Shown piece after piece: positions 14,559-22,391 of a DNA stretch of 32,219 nt. The notes under the pieces were generated by a model, which saw only the letters and a program-made list of their open reading frames with translations, searched no databases and was not told the DNA's origin. Position numbers and translations under genes: made by a program. The stretch comes from Streptomyces lushanensis (lineage in GTDB: Bacteria > Actinomycetota > Actinomycetes > Streptomycetales > Streptomycetaceae): contig NZ_MAUD01000140.1 of the NCBI RefSeq assembly GCF_001700515.1, positions 1 through 32,219 of the forward strand, written 5' to 3'. Every line of letters starts with the position of its first letter. Position 1 is the first letter of the stretch.

Positions 14559-15637
14559 TGAGTGAACCCGGCGAGTGGCTCATCTACCGAGGGGCCGGCG
14601 AACCGCACGGAGGCATCAACCAGCTTCCGCCGCCGCCGCCCTGGCGGGACTTCGCGGGCGGTGACGACACCTCGTCGAACGGCTCCGCGGACCGCCGGCT
14701 CGGCGGCTACCGGCACGAGGCCGAACTGCACCGGCCGGGCGCGGAAGAGCTGGAGATGATCAACGCCGCGCTCTATCTGAGGCGTCCGCTGCTGGTCACC
14801 GGGAGTCCCGGCGCGGGCAAGAGCACCCTGGCCCACTCCGTCGCCCATGAGCTGGGGCTCGGCCGGGTGCTGCGCTGGCCCATCGTCAGCCGGTCCACGC
14901 TGCTGGACGGGCTCTACCACTACGACGCGATCGCCCGGCTCCAGGATGTGCAGCTCGCCGCGCACCGCGCCTCGTCGGGGCCGGACGGGCCGGACGGGCC
15001 GTCCACGCCGGACGGCGCGGGTGGTACGGGCGGCTCGGGCGGCGCGCGCCACCAGGACCCGTCGGCGGACATCGGCAGCTACATCCGCCTCGGCCCGCTC
15101 GGCACCGCCCTGCTGCCCTCCGCGCTGCCTCGCGTCCTGCTCATCGACGAGCTGGACAAGAGCGACATCGACCTGCCGAACGATCTGCTCAATGTGCTGG
15201 AGGAGGGCGAGTTCGGCATACCGGAGCTGGAGCGCATCGCCGACCGGCTGCCCGACGGCGAGGCCGAGGTGCTCACCGACGACGGGACGAAGGTGAAGGT
15301 GAAGGGCGGCCGAGTGCAGTGCAGGGCCTTCCCCTTCGTCGTCCTCACCAGCAACGGCGAGCGCGACTTCCCGGCGCCGCTGATGCGCCGCTGCATCCAT
15401 CTCGAACTGGGCCGCCCGGACCACCAGCGGCTCGCCACCTTCGTACGGGCCCATCTCGGCGACGAGGCGGCACGCGCGGGCGACGATCTCATCGCCCACT
15501 TCCTGGAGCGCTCGCGCAGCGAACTGATCTCCACCGACCAGCTTCTGAACGCCATCTATCTCACCGACGCCGCCGCCCCGGCAGGCCGGGACCGGCTCGC
15601 CGACCTGCTCATCCAGCGACTCGACCGGCCGAGGTGA
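14558..15637 (+). CDS. MoxR-type AAA+ ATPase
   Basis: 359-aa AAA+ ATPase predicted to remodel client proteins together with a vWA partner. Walker A GSPGAGKST (82-90), Walker B VLLIDE (193-198), sensor 1 TSN (264-266) and an Arg-finger-like RR (277-278) are visible, followed by a helical lid. A Gly/Pro/Asp-rich insertion (about 139-170) lies between Walker A and Walker B and is absent from typical MoxR proteins. The ATG at 14558 has AGGA seven bases upstream. Eight bases separate its stop from the ATG of the vWA gene, the classical MoxR-vWA pairing. Confidence 0.88.
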   Translation: MSEPGEWLIYRGAGEPHGGINQLPPPPPWRDFAGGDDTSSNGSADRRLGGYRHEAELHRPGAEELEMINAALYLRRPLLVTGSPGAGKSTLAHSVAHELGLGRVLRWPIVSRSTLLDGLYHYDAIARLQDVQLAAHRASSGPDGPDGPSTPDGAGGTGGSGGARHQDPSADIGSYIRLGPLGTALLPSALPRVLLIDELDKSDIDLPNDLLNVLEEGEFGIPELERIADRLPDGEAEVLTDDGTKVKVKGGRVQCRAFPFVVLTSNGERDFPAPLMRRCIHLELGRPDHQRLATFVRAHLGDEAARAGDDLIAHFLERSRSELISTDQLLNAIYLTDAAAPAGRDRLADLLIQRLDRPR

Positions 15638-15644
15638 TGCGCTG

Positions 15645-18600
15645 ATGCCCGATGTCACGGTACGTCACGGCCCGGACAGCGAGCCGGAACCGGGACGCGG
15701 GCACGCCCCGGAGCGACCTCCCGGGGCCGGGAGCGGGCCGCCCTACGACGGTGTGCTGCTCACCGCGCTGGTCGCCCGGCTGCGCGAGGCCGGTCTCGAT
15801 CCCGACGCCGAACAGCTCTGCGACGCCATCTGGCTGGCCCAGCAGACCAGCGGCGGCCGGACCTCGGACGGGGGCGCCGAGGGAGCGGAGGGCATCACGT
15901 ACGCCGGCTCCGAGCCGGCCGGCCCGGGGCCGCTCTCCGTCACCCGGCCGGGCGAGCAGGACCGTACGGGCGAGGACGGCCCGGCGGACGAGCCGCTCCC
16001 GCGCTCCGAACTCCCCGATCCCGACCGGCGGATCGCACTCCATCCCGTCCCTCGCGACGACGGGCCGCGCATCCGGTCGGGCGGCGCGTCCGCCGCGCTC
16101 ACGCTCGGCGTGCCCGCCGCGCCCGCGCTGCCCGCGCCGCTGGAGCTCCAGCGCGCCCTGCGCCCGCTCCAGCGGTACCGTCCTGCCGCGCCCCCGCTGC
16201 GCCGTACCCTTGACGAGGTGGCGACCGTTGAACTCAGCGCCCGTGCCGGCGGGCTGATCATCCCGGTGTTCCGCGGGGTGTCCCGGGCGGACGCACTCCT
16301 CCAGTTCGTCATGGACACCTCGTCGTCCATGCGGGTGTGGGAGCGCCTCTTCGGCGAACTTCAGCAGATCTTCGGCCAGTTGGGTGCCTTCCGGGATGTC
16401 CAGGTGCGCTATCTGCACCAGGGCCCCGACGGGGCGCCCGCCGTCAGCAGGAGTCCCGATCCGGCCGCCGCGCCGCTCAGCTCCGCCGACCGGCTCAGCG
16501 ATCCGACCGGACGGCGCGTCACCGTGGTCGTCAGCGACTGCGCGGGCCCGCTCTGGCACAGCGGACGCGCCCACCGGCTGCTGCACCAGCTCGGCCGGCA
16601 GGCCCCCACCGCCGTCCTGCAACCGCTGCCGCAGCGCATGTGGAACCGTACGCGGCTGCCCGTCACCTACGGTGTGCTCTCCCGGGGCGAAGGGCTCGCG
16701 GGAGCCGCCGTCCTGAAGGTCGGCGACGAGACGGCGCCGGGCCAGGCGGCGCATCCGGGCGCCCTCGCCATTCCCGTACTGCCTCCGGTCGCGGGCGCGC
16801 TCGGCGCGTGGGCCCGGCTGCTCTCGGGCACCGGCGCGGGCCGGATCTCCGGCGCGGTCGGCTGGGTGCGCGCCGACCATCCCGCGGCGCCCCCGCAGCG
16901 TCCCGGCGACCGGATGTCCTCCCTCCAGCTCGTCAGCAGGTTCCGCTCGGCCGCCTCGCCGGTCGCGGGACAGCTCGCGGTCTATCTCGCGGCGGCTCCG
17001 CTCTATCTGCCGGTGATGCAGCTCGTACAGCGCACGATGCTGCCCGACTCCGGTCCCTCGGAGCTCGCCGAGGTGCTGCTCAGCGGGCTGCTCTCGCGCG
17101 GCAAGAGCGACAGCGCGGACGACGGGCCGTGGTACGAGTTCGCCCCCGGTGTGCAGGAGGCGCTGCTCGGACCGCTCGGGCGCGACGAGGCGATGCTGGT
17201 GCTCAAGCACTGCTCCGAGTACATAGAGCAGCGGTTCGGCAGGGGCGGACCGAACTTCCCGGCACTGGCGCTCGCCCAGCTCGGCGACGGCAGCCACGGT
17301 CCGCTCTTCCCGCGCGGCGGCCTCGACGACGACGGCCCGTTCGGCGCCCACGGCGCCGACGGCATCGAGCCCGGCGAGAGCGGTGAGCCGGGCGCGGACG
17401 GACAGCGGGTCCCGCATCCCTTCGCCGAGGTGGCGGCGCGGGTGCTGGAGCGTTTCATGCCGCTGCCCGAGCAGTTCACCGACCCCGACGCGGGCGGCCC
17501 CGGTCCCGAGGACCGGACCACCAACGCCGCGGTGGAGAGCGCCCGTGACCTGCTGCGCCAGTTCGAGTCGGACGGCATGGTGCAGTATCTGATCGACGCC
17601 GTGCAGCAGCTCCGCGGTGCCACCGAGCGCGAGGCGCCCGGCGCCGCCGATCCCGAGCTGTGGGCCGAGACCGCCCGCTGTCTGCTGCGGCTGTGGGAGG
17701 TCCAGGGCGGCGGCGAACTGCTGCGCGAGGCCATAAGGGCGGCCGAGCGGGCCGCCGCGCATCCCCGGGCGGTACGCGAACGGGCGGTGCTGGCCCAGGT
17801 GCTGCACGCGGCGGCCGACGACCGCCGCCGGCGCGGCGACCGGCCCGGCGCGCTGGAGCTGCTGCGCCGCGCCGACCGCGAGTACGCCTTCGCCTGCGCG
17901 GCGCCCGGACTGGAGCCCGGCGAGGCGCTGCGGCTCACCCTGGAGCGGGTGCGCGCGCTGGAGGCGCAGTGGCGTCTCGGCGGCGACAGCGCGCTCCTCC
18001 AGGGCGCGATCGGCATGCTGGAGGCGTTCGCCGACGTCTGGCCCGATCAGGAGAACCGTCCCGCCGGGCTGCCTCTGGCGCACGGCCGCACTCTGCTGCG
18101 GCTCTCCGGCGCGACCGGCGACACCGAACAGGCCCAGGTGTACGCGACCCAGGCCGCGCGTTCGCTGCGCAAGGCCCTCTCGCCGGGCTCGGGAGCGCAC
18201 ACCGTGTCCACGCAGGCCAGGATCCTGCTGGATCTGGTGGACGCGCTGCTGCGCTCCGGCGAGGGGCTCGACGAGGCCGGGACCCTGATCGAACAGTCGC
18301 TGGCGACCGTACGGGACGAGCGGCTGCGCGCCTCGCTCAGGGCGCGCGCGGGACGGGTGTGCCTGGCGCGGTACGAACGCTCCGGCGACCCGGCCGATCT
18401 CGAAGAGGCCGCCGAGTGCTTCGCCCGCGCGGCCCGCGGCACCGCCCGTGACTCCCGGGCCCACGCCGATCTGCTCGCGGAATGGGGCGGCGCGCTGCTG
18501 CGCCGCGCCGAGCTGCCGGACGGAGCCCCGTTCACCGGCGCGGCGGTACGGGTGCTGCGCGACTGCCGTACGGAGACAGTGACGGGCACCGCGCGCCAGG

Positions 18601-19070
18601 CGGAGCGGCTGCTGATGCTGGGGCGGGCGCTGATGCTCCGGCACCGGCTCCACGACGACCGGGTGGATCTGCGGGAGGCCGAGCATCTCTTCGGTCTCGC
18701 GGCACAGGAGGCGAGCGAACCGCTGACCGAGGCCCGGTGCTGGCTGGAGCTCGGCCGCTCGCATCTCGACGCGTACCGGACGCTGCACCGGCCGGCCCGG
18801 CTGGACGACGCGGCCGAGGCGTTCCGGGACGCGGCGGACGCGGCCAGGACGGCGGAGGAGGAACTGGAGAGTCCGCGACTGCGTCTCCAGGCCGTCGCGT
18901 TGCGTGCTGAGGCGAACCACTGGCGGGGTATGACATACGAGAGGGCCGGACGGCCCAGGGCCGCGCGTGAGGCATACCGGGCGGCCCGTACGGAATGGCG
19001 CAAGCTGCCGGACGGCGGTGGCGGGACGGCCGGGTCGACCATGGAGCGGCTGGCCGAGCTGGAGCGCTGA
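15645..19070 (+). CDS. SAV_2336-type vWA-domain protein with long helical-repeat tail
   Basis: 1141-aa protein. Residues ~1-150 are poorly conserved and Gly/Pro-rich. A vWA-like domain (~210-340) carries the MIDAS motif DTSSS starting at Asp224 and a second metal-site candidate at Asp298 in VVVSDC. A middle region (~380-560) and then a long Ala/Leu/Arg-rich alpha-helical tail (~620-1140) with TPR-like units follow. In ternary vWA-MoxR-VMAP systems this partner links the ATPase to its effector. GAGG ten bases upstream supports the ATG. It is immediately followed by the RiPP precursor gene (37-bp gap), tying the two subsystems together. Confidence 0.83.
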   Translation: MPDVTVRHGPDSEPEPGRGHAPERPPGAGSGPPYDGVLLTALVARLREAGLDPDAEQLCDAIWLAQQTSGGRTSDGGAEGAEGITYAGSEPAGPGPLSVTRPGEQDRTGEDGPADEPLPRSELPDPDRRIALHPVPRDDGPRIRSGGASAALTLGVPAAPALPAPLELQRALRPLQRYRPAAPPLRRTLDEVATVELSARAGGLIIPVFRGVSRADALLQFVMDTSSSMRVWERLFGELQQIFGQLGAFRDVQVRYLHQGPDGAPAVSRSPDPAAAPLSSADRLSDPTGRRVTVVVSDCAGPLWHSGRAHRLLHQLGRQAPTAVLQPLPQRMWNRTRLPVTYGVLSRGEGLAGAAVLKVGDETAPGQAAHPGALAIPVLPPVAGALGAWARLLSGTGAGRISGAVGWVRADHPAAPPQRPGDRMSSLQLVSRFRSAASPVAGQLAVYLAAAPLYLPVMQLVQRTMLPDSGPSELAEVLLSGLLSRGKSDSADDGPWYEFAPGVQEALLGPLGRDEAMLVLKHCSEYIEQRFGRGGPNFPALALAQLGDGSHGPLFPRGGLDDDGPFGAHGADGIEPGESGEPGADGQRVPHPFAEVAARVLERFMPLPEQFTDPDAGGPGPEDRTTNAAVESARDLLRQFESDGMVQYLIDAVQQLRGATEREAPGAADPELWAETARCLLRLWEVQGGGELLREAIRAAERAAAHPRAVRERAVLAQVLHAAADDRRRRGDRPGALELLRRADREYAFACAAPGLEPGEALRLTLERVRALEAQWRLGGDSALLQGAIGMLEAFADVWPDQENRPAGLPLAHGRTLLRLSGATGDTEQAQVYATQAARSLRKALSPGSGAHTVSTQARILLDLVDALLRSGEGLDEAGTLIEQSLATVRDERLRASLRARAGRVCLARYERSGDPADLEEAAECFARAARGTARDSRAHADLLAEWGGALLRRAELPDGAPFTGAAVRVLRDCRTETVTGTARQAERLLMLGRALMLRHRLHDDRVDLREAEHLFGLAAQEASEPLTEARCWLELGRSHLDAYRTLHRPARLDDAAEAFRDAADAARTAEEELESPRLRLQAVALRAEANHWRGMTYERAGRPRAAREAYRAARTEWRKLPDGGGGTAGSTMERLAELER

Positions 19071-19107
19071 GCCGGGCGCTCCACGACAGGGCTACGGGGA
19101 GAACACG

Positions 19108-19419
19108 ATGAGCGACGTGACGTGCGCCGCGGTGGACGGGACGCCCGGGGACCGGGCACCGGACCACGGGGCGCCGACCGACGGTGCGCCGGGGTACGAA
19201 GGCCTGGCCGACGAGGACTTGGACGACCGGGCGTCGAAGGACCGGGCGCCCGGCGGCGGGACGGCGGCCGGCGGTGGCGAGCTGCCCGATCTGCTGGCAC
19301 TGGACCTGGAGACACTGCGGACCCTGGACCACCCGGTACTCGCCGAGGTGGTGGCGGATCTGCGGGGCAGGGCGGAGCAGCCCCGGGAATTGCTGTGGGG
19401 GTTCAACAACGCCTTCTGA
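19108..19419 (+). CDS. fxsA: FxSxx-COOH-type RiPP precursor peptide (cyclophane substrate)
   Basis: 103-aa precursor. Residues 1-57 are Asp/Gly/Ala-rich and disordered. The family-specific leader begins at LPDLLALDLETLRTLDHPVL (59-78), followed by an amphipathic helix and the core end in LLWGFNNAF. Family members normally end F-x-S-x-x; here the corresponding residues are Phe99-Asn100-Asn101-Ala102-Phe103, so Ser is replaced by Asn. The radical SAM enzyme would be expected to join the Phe99 ring to the beta-carbon of residue 101. Trp97 also begins an aromatic-x-x triad (WGF). GGGGAGA lies six bases upstream of the ATG. It precedes the maturase gene by 63 bp. Confidence 0.82.
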   Translation: MSDVTCAAVDGTPGDRAPDHGAPTDGAPGYEGLADEDLDDRASKDRAPGGGTAAGGGELPDLLALDLETLRTLDHPVLAEVVADLRGRAEQPRELLWGFNNAF

Positions 19420-19482
19420 GAAGGGATTTCGCACGCCCCGAGAAGAGCTCCGTACACCGTTTCGGTCCGGGACACCGCTGAA

Positions 19483-20919
19483 ATGGACAACCTCGCCGCC
19501 TTGGGTTTGCCTCCCCGGTCGTCCCGGGAACCACCCTTCGGCCGGACAGGCCCCAGGGCGTTGTCCGCAGGCGCCCGCGGCTGTCCCGGACAGGCGGCCC
19601 CGGCTGCCCAGACGCCGTACATCATGGGGGTTCCCGTGCCCTTCGGGCAGTTCATCGTCAAGGTGCACGGCCGGTGCAATCTCGCCTGCCGCTACTGCTA
19701 TCTGTACGCGGGCCCCGACCGGACCTGGCGTGACCGTCCCGCCGCGGCCGGGCCCGAGGTCCTGGACCGCGCCGCCACCCGGATCGCCGAGCACGCGGAC
19801 ACCCACGCGCTGAGCGAACTCGCCCTCGTGCTGCACGGCGGTGAGCCGCTGCTGGCGGGCGCGGGACGGCTGGCCGCCTTCGCCGGTCTCGTACGGGAGC
19901 GGGCGGGCCGGGAGCGTACGGTCCATGTCACCGTACAGACCAACGCCACCCTGCTCACCGAGCGCAGGATCGCCACGCTCGCCCGGCACTCCATACGCGT
20001 CGGTGTCAGCCTCGACGGCGGCCGGCCCGCGCACAACACACTCCGCACCGACCACGCCGGACGCCCGTCCTGGCCCGCCGCCGTACGGGGCATCCGGCTG
20101 CTCGCGGCACACCGTCCCGAGGCGTACGCGGGCATCCTCACCGTCGTCGATCCTCGGACCGACCCGGTCGAGATGTACGCATCGCTGCTGGAACTGGGCC
20201 CGCCCGCGCTCGATCTGCTGCTGCCGCACGGCAACTGGACCGCACCGCCGCCCGGTCTGCCCGCCATGGACCCGCACCGGCACGGGCCGGGCGTCAAGCG
20301 CCCGACCCCGTACGGCGACTGGCTGAGCACGGTCTTCGACCGGTGGTGGTCGGCGGGCCGCCGGGAGACCCGGATCCGGCTCTTCGAGGAGTGTCTCGCC
20401 CTGCTGCTGGGACTGCCCGGCGCCACCGAGTCCCTCGGGCTCGATCCCGTCAACGCCGTCGTGGTCGAGACCGACGGCGCCATCGAGCAGGTCGACTCCC
20501 TCAAGTCCGCCCACCACACGGCCGCCGCCACCGGACTCGACATCTTCCGCCACTCCTTCGACGACGCCCTGAGCCATCCCGGGATCGCCGCGCGGCGGTC
20601 GGGCGCGGCGGCCCTCGCGGCCGGCTGCCGGAGCTGTCCGCTGCTCACCGTCTGCGGCGGCGGCAACTACGCGCATCGCTACCGCGCGGGCGAGGGCTTC
20701 CGCCATCCCTCCATCTACTGCGCCGACTTGGAGCGTCTGATCCGCCATGTGACCGCCAGGCTCACCGAAGCGACGGCGACCGCGACCGCGGATGCCACCG
20801 GGAATGCCACCGCGCATGCGACAACGAGGGCGAACACCACCAGGACGGCGACCGGAGCGACGGTGACGACGCCGGCCTCTCCGACAACGGGCCCGGTGTA
20901 CGCGGGAGGTCCGCGGTGA
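19483..20919 (+). CDS. fxsB: FxsB-type radical SAM/SPASM cyclophane-forming maturase
   Basis: 478-aa radical SAM enzyme predicted to form a carbon-carbon cyclophane in FxsA. The [4Fe-4S]/SAM site is C65-x3-C69-x2-C72 (CNLACRYC), preceded by VPFGQFIVKVHGR, a family hallmark. SPASM-type cysteines appear at 382, 385, 391 and 413 (CRSC, VCGGG, YC) for auxiliary clusters. The N-terminal ~50 residues and a Thr/Ala-rich tail (~428-478) are extra. Start is uncertain: ATG 19483 lacks a strong ribosome site, and the frame is open all the way back to the FxsA stop, which is in the same frame. Its stop overlaps the HEXXH gene start as GTGA. Confidence 0.87.
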   Translation: MDNLAALGLPPRSSREPPFGRTGPRALSAGARGCPGQAAPAAQTPYIMGVPVPFGQFIVKVHGRCNLACRYCYLYAGPDRTWRDRPAAAGPEVLDRAATRIAEHADTHALSELALVLHGGEPLLAGAGRLAAFAGLVRERAGRERTVHVTVQTNATLLTERRIATLARHSIRVGVSLDGGRPAHNTLRTDHAGRPSWPAAVRGIRLLAAHRPEAYAGILTVVDPRTDPVEMYASLLELGPPALDLLLPHGNWTAPPPGLPAMDPHRHGPGVKRPTPYGDWLSTVFDRWWSAGRRETRIRLFEECLALLLGLPGATESLGLDPVNAVVVETDGAIEQVDSLKSAHHTAAATGLDIFRHSFDDALSHPGIAARRSGAAALAAGCRSCPLLTVCGGGNYAHRYRAGEGFRHPSIYCADLERLIRHVTARLTEATATATADATGNATAHATTRANTTRTATGATVTTPASPTTGPVYAGGPR

Positions 20920-22313
20920 GCCTCGCCGTCCCGGAGACCGTCCTGCGTGAACTCGGCCGTACCGAAGGCGGATCCGAGACCCTCGCACTGCTCGTACGCG
21001 ATCAGCACACCCGCCGTCTCGTCCTGCTGCGCGCCCTGCTCGACGCGGCGGAGGCGGCGCCGCCCGCGCTCTGCCCGCCCGAGGCGCTCGACCGGCTGCG
21101 CCAGGACTGGGCGCTGCTGGAGGCCGCCGAGCGCGCCGACCGGGCCGCCGTACGGGCCGTGCTGCTCTATCCGCTCGCGGGCCCCTGGGCGCAGCGGTGT
21201 CTGAGCGGCCTCACCGCCGCCGGTCCCGCACCCGTGCCCGCGCCCGAACTCCGCGCCGATCTCGACCACTTCAGCGCCCTCGCCGCCGCCGCCGCGATCC
21301 GCGCCCGGCTGCCCTTCACCGCCCGGCTGACGGCCCACGACGGGCTGCTCGCGCTGCCCACCCTGGGCGCGCTGCGCACCGAGCCGGGCCCGCCCGCGCC
21401 CGTCGACGCCGAACTGGCGGAAGAGCGTGTGACGCTCCGTCAGAAAGACGCGGCACCCGTCACCGTACGGATCACGGACGACGGCGCGCGCGCCGCCGAT
21501 CCGCGCTGGCTGCCCGTGCGCACGCTGCCCCCCGTACGGCCCGGAGCCGCGCCCGTACCGCTGGACGACCTCGATCCGTACCGCGCGGCGGACAGCGGTC
21601 TGGAGCGCCACGGACTGTCCGCCGTCACCAGCCTCGACGACGACGAGCGCGCCGTCTGGGCCCGGTCCTGGGCCGGAGTGGAACCGCTGCTCCGCATCGG
21701 CGGACCGCACCGGCCCGCCGAGGCGGCCGCCCTGCTGCGCTGTCTGGTCCCGCTCGCGCCACCGCCCGGCGCCGCGCCCACCGGCGAGGGCGCGGCACAC
21801 AGCAGCGGCACCCGGCGCGAGGCGTTCGGCGCGGTGCTCAGCAGCCGCCCGGCCACCGCCGCCTTCTTCGCGTCCACGCTCGTCCATGAACTCCAGCACA
21901 CCAAACTCGCCGCGCTCGCCGCCCTCGTCCCGCTGCACCACGAGGACGCGACGCCCCGCCACTTCGCTCCCTGGCGCTCCGACCCCCGGCCCTTCGACGG
22001 ACTGCTCCAGGGCGCGTACTCGCACCTCGCGCTCGCCGACTACTGGCAGCGCTTCGCCCTCGGCGCCGAGCGGCTCTCCCACCGCGACCTGGCCTGGGCC
22101 GAGCACGCCCGGTGCCGTGAACAGGTCGGCGCGGTCCTGCCGGTGCTGGCCGGATCCGGAGCGCTGACACAGGAGGGCCGCGTCCTCGTCAACGAGATGA
22201 TCGCGGTCTACCACCGGATCGCCGAGACCTCTCCGCCGCCCGGCCATCTCACCCGCGCGGTGGCGTATGTACGTACCGCGCGGATGATCTGGCGCCAAAG
22301 GAACGGAACGTGA
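20916..22313 (+). CDS. HEXXH-motif putative peptide modification protein
   Basis: 465-aa protein with the HELQH metal-binding motif (His324, Glu325, His328) in a helix FFASTLVHELQHTKLAAL, typical of the HEXXH domain that accompanies or is fused to FxsB-like enzymes. The N-terminal ~150 residues are helical; downstream, AYSHLALADYWQRFAL may supply the third ligand region. In known RiPP clusters the family is thought to act on the modified peptide as oxygenase or peptidase-like enzyme; which of these is unproven. The GTG start overlaps the fxsB stop and GGGAGG is six bases upstream. In some clusters this domain is fused to the radical SAM enzyme; here it is separate. Confidence 0.82.
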   Translation: MSLAVPETVLRELGRTEGGSETLALLVRDQHTRRLVLLRALLDAAEAAPPALCPPEALDRLRQDWALLEAAERADRAAVRAVLLYPLAGPWAQRCLSGLTAAGPAPVPAPELRADLDHFSALAAAAAIRARLPFTARLTAHDGLLALPTLGALRTEPGPPAPVDAELAEERVTLRQKDAAPVTVRITDDGARAADPRWLPVRTLPPVRPGAAPVPLDDLDPYRAADSGLERHGLSAVTSLDDDERAVWARSWAGVEPLLRIGGPHRPAEAAALLRCLVPLAPPPGAAPTGEGAAHSSGTRREAFGAVLSSRPATAAFFASTLVHELQHTKLAALAALVPLHHEDATPRHFAPWRSDPRPFDGLLQGAYSHLALADYWQRFALGAERLSHRDLAWAEHARCREQVGAVLPVLAGSGALTQEGRVLVNEMIAVYHRIAETSPPPGHLTRAVAYVRTARMIWRQRNGT

Positions 22314-22351
22314 AGCGGCGCGCACGAGGATGGATTCCCGGTGCTCCGGGG

Positions 22352-22357
22352 TATGTT
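22352..22357 (+). promoter_or_regulatory. Candidate internal -10 (TATGTT) upstream of fxsT
   Basis: AT-rich TATGTTAAAA in a very GC-rich context, 35 bp upstream of the preferred ATG at 22392. A transcript from here would contain the GGGAG ribosome site (22379-22383). No good -35 is visible (TTCCCG at 22335-22340 is poor). Confidence 0.35.
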
Positions 22358-22391
22358 AAAAGGGCGTATGACGATGCAGGGAGACGGCCGA

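Noticed and set aside
15609..18920. Minus-strand ORF of 1103 codons antisense to the vWA gene
   Set aside because: Gln/Gly/Arg/Val-rich shadow frame without recognisable domains.
19483..19620. N-terminal ~47 residues of FxsB as a separate small peptide gene
   Set aside because: No stop separates them from the radical SAM domain and no second start with a ribosome site was found; kept as an uncertain extension.
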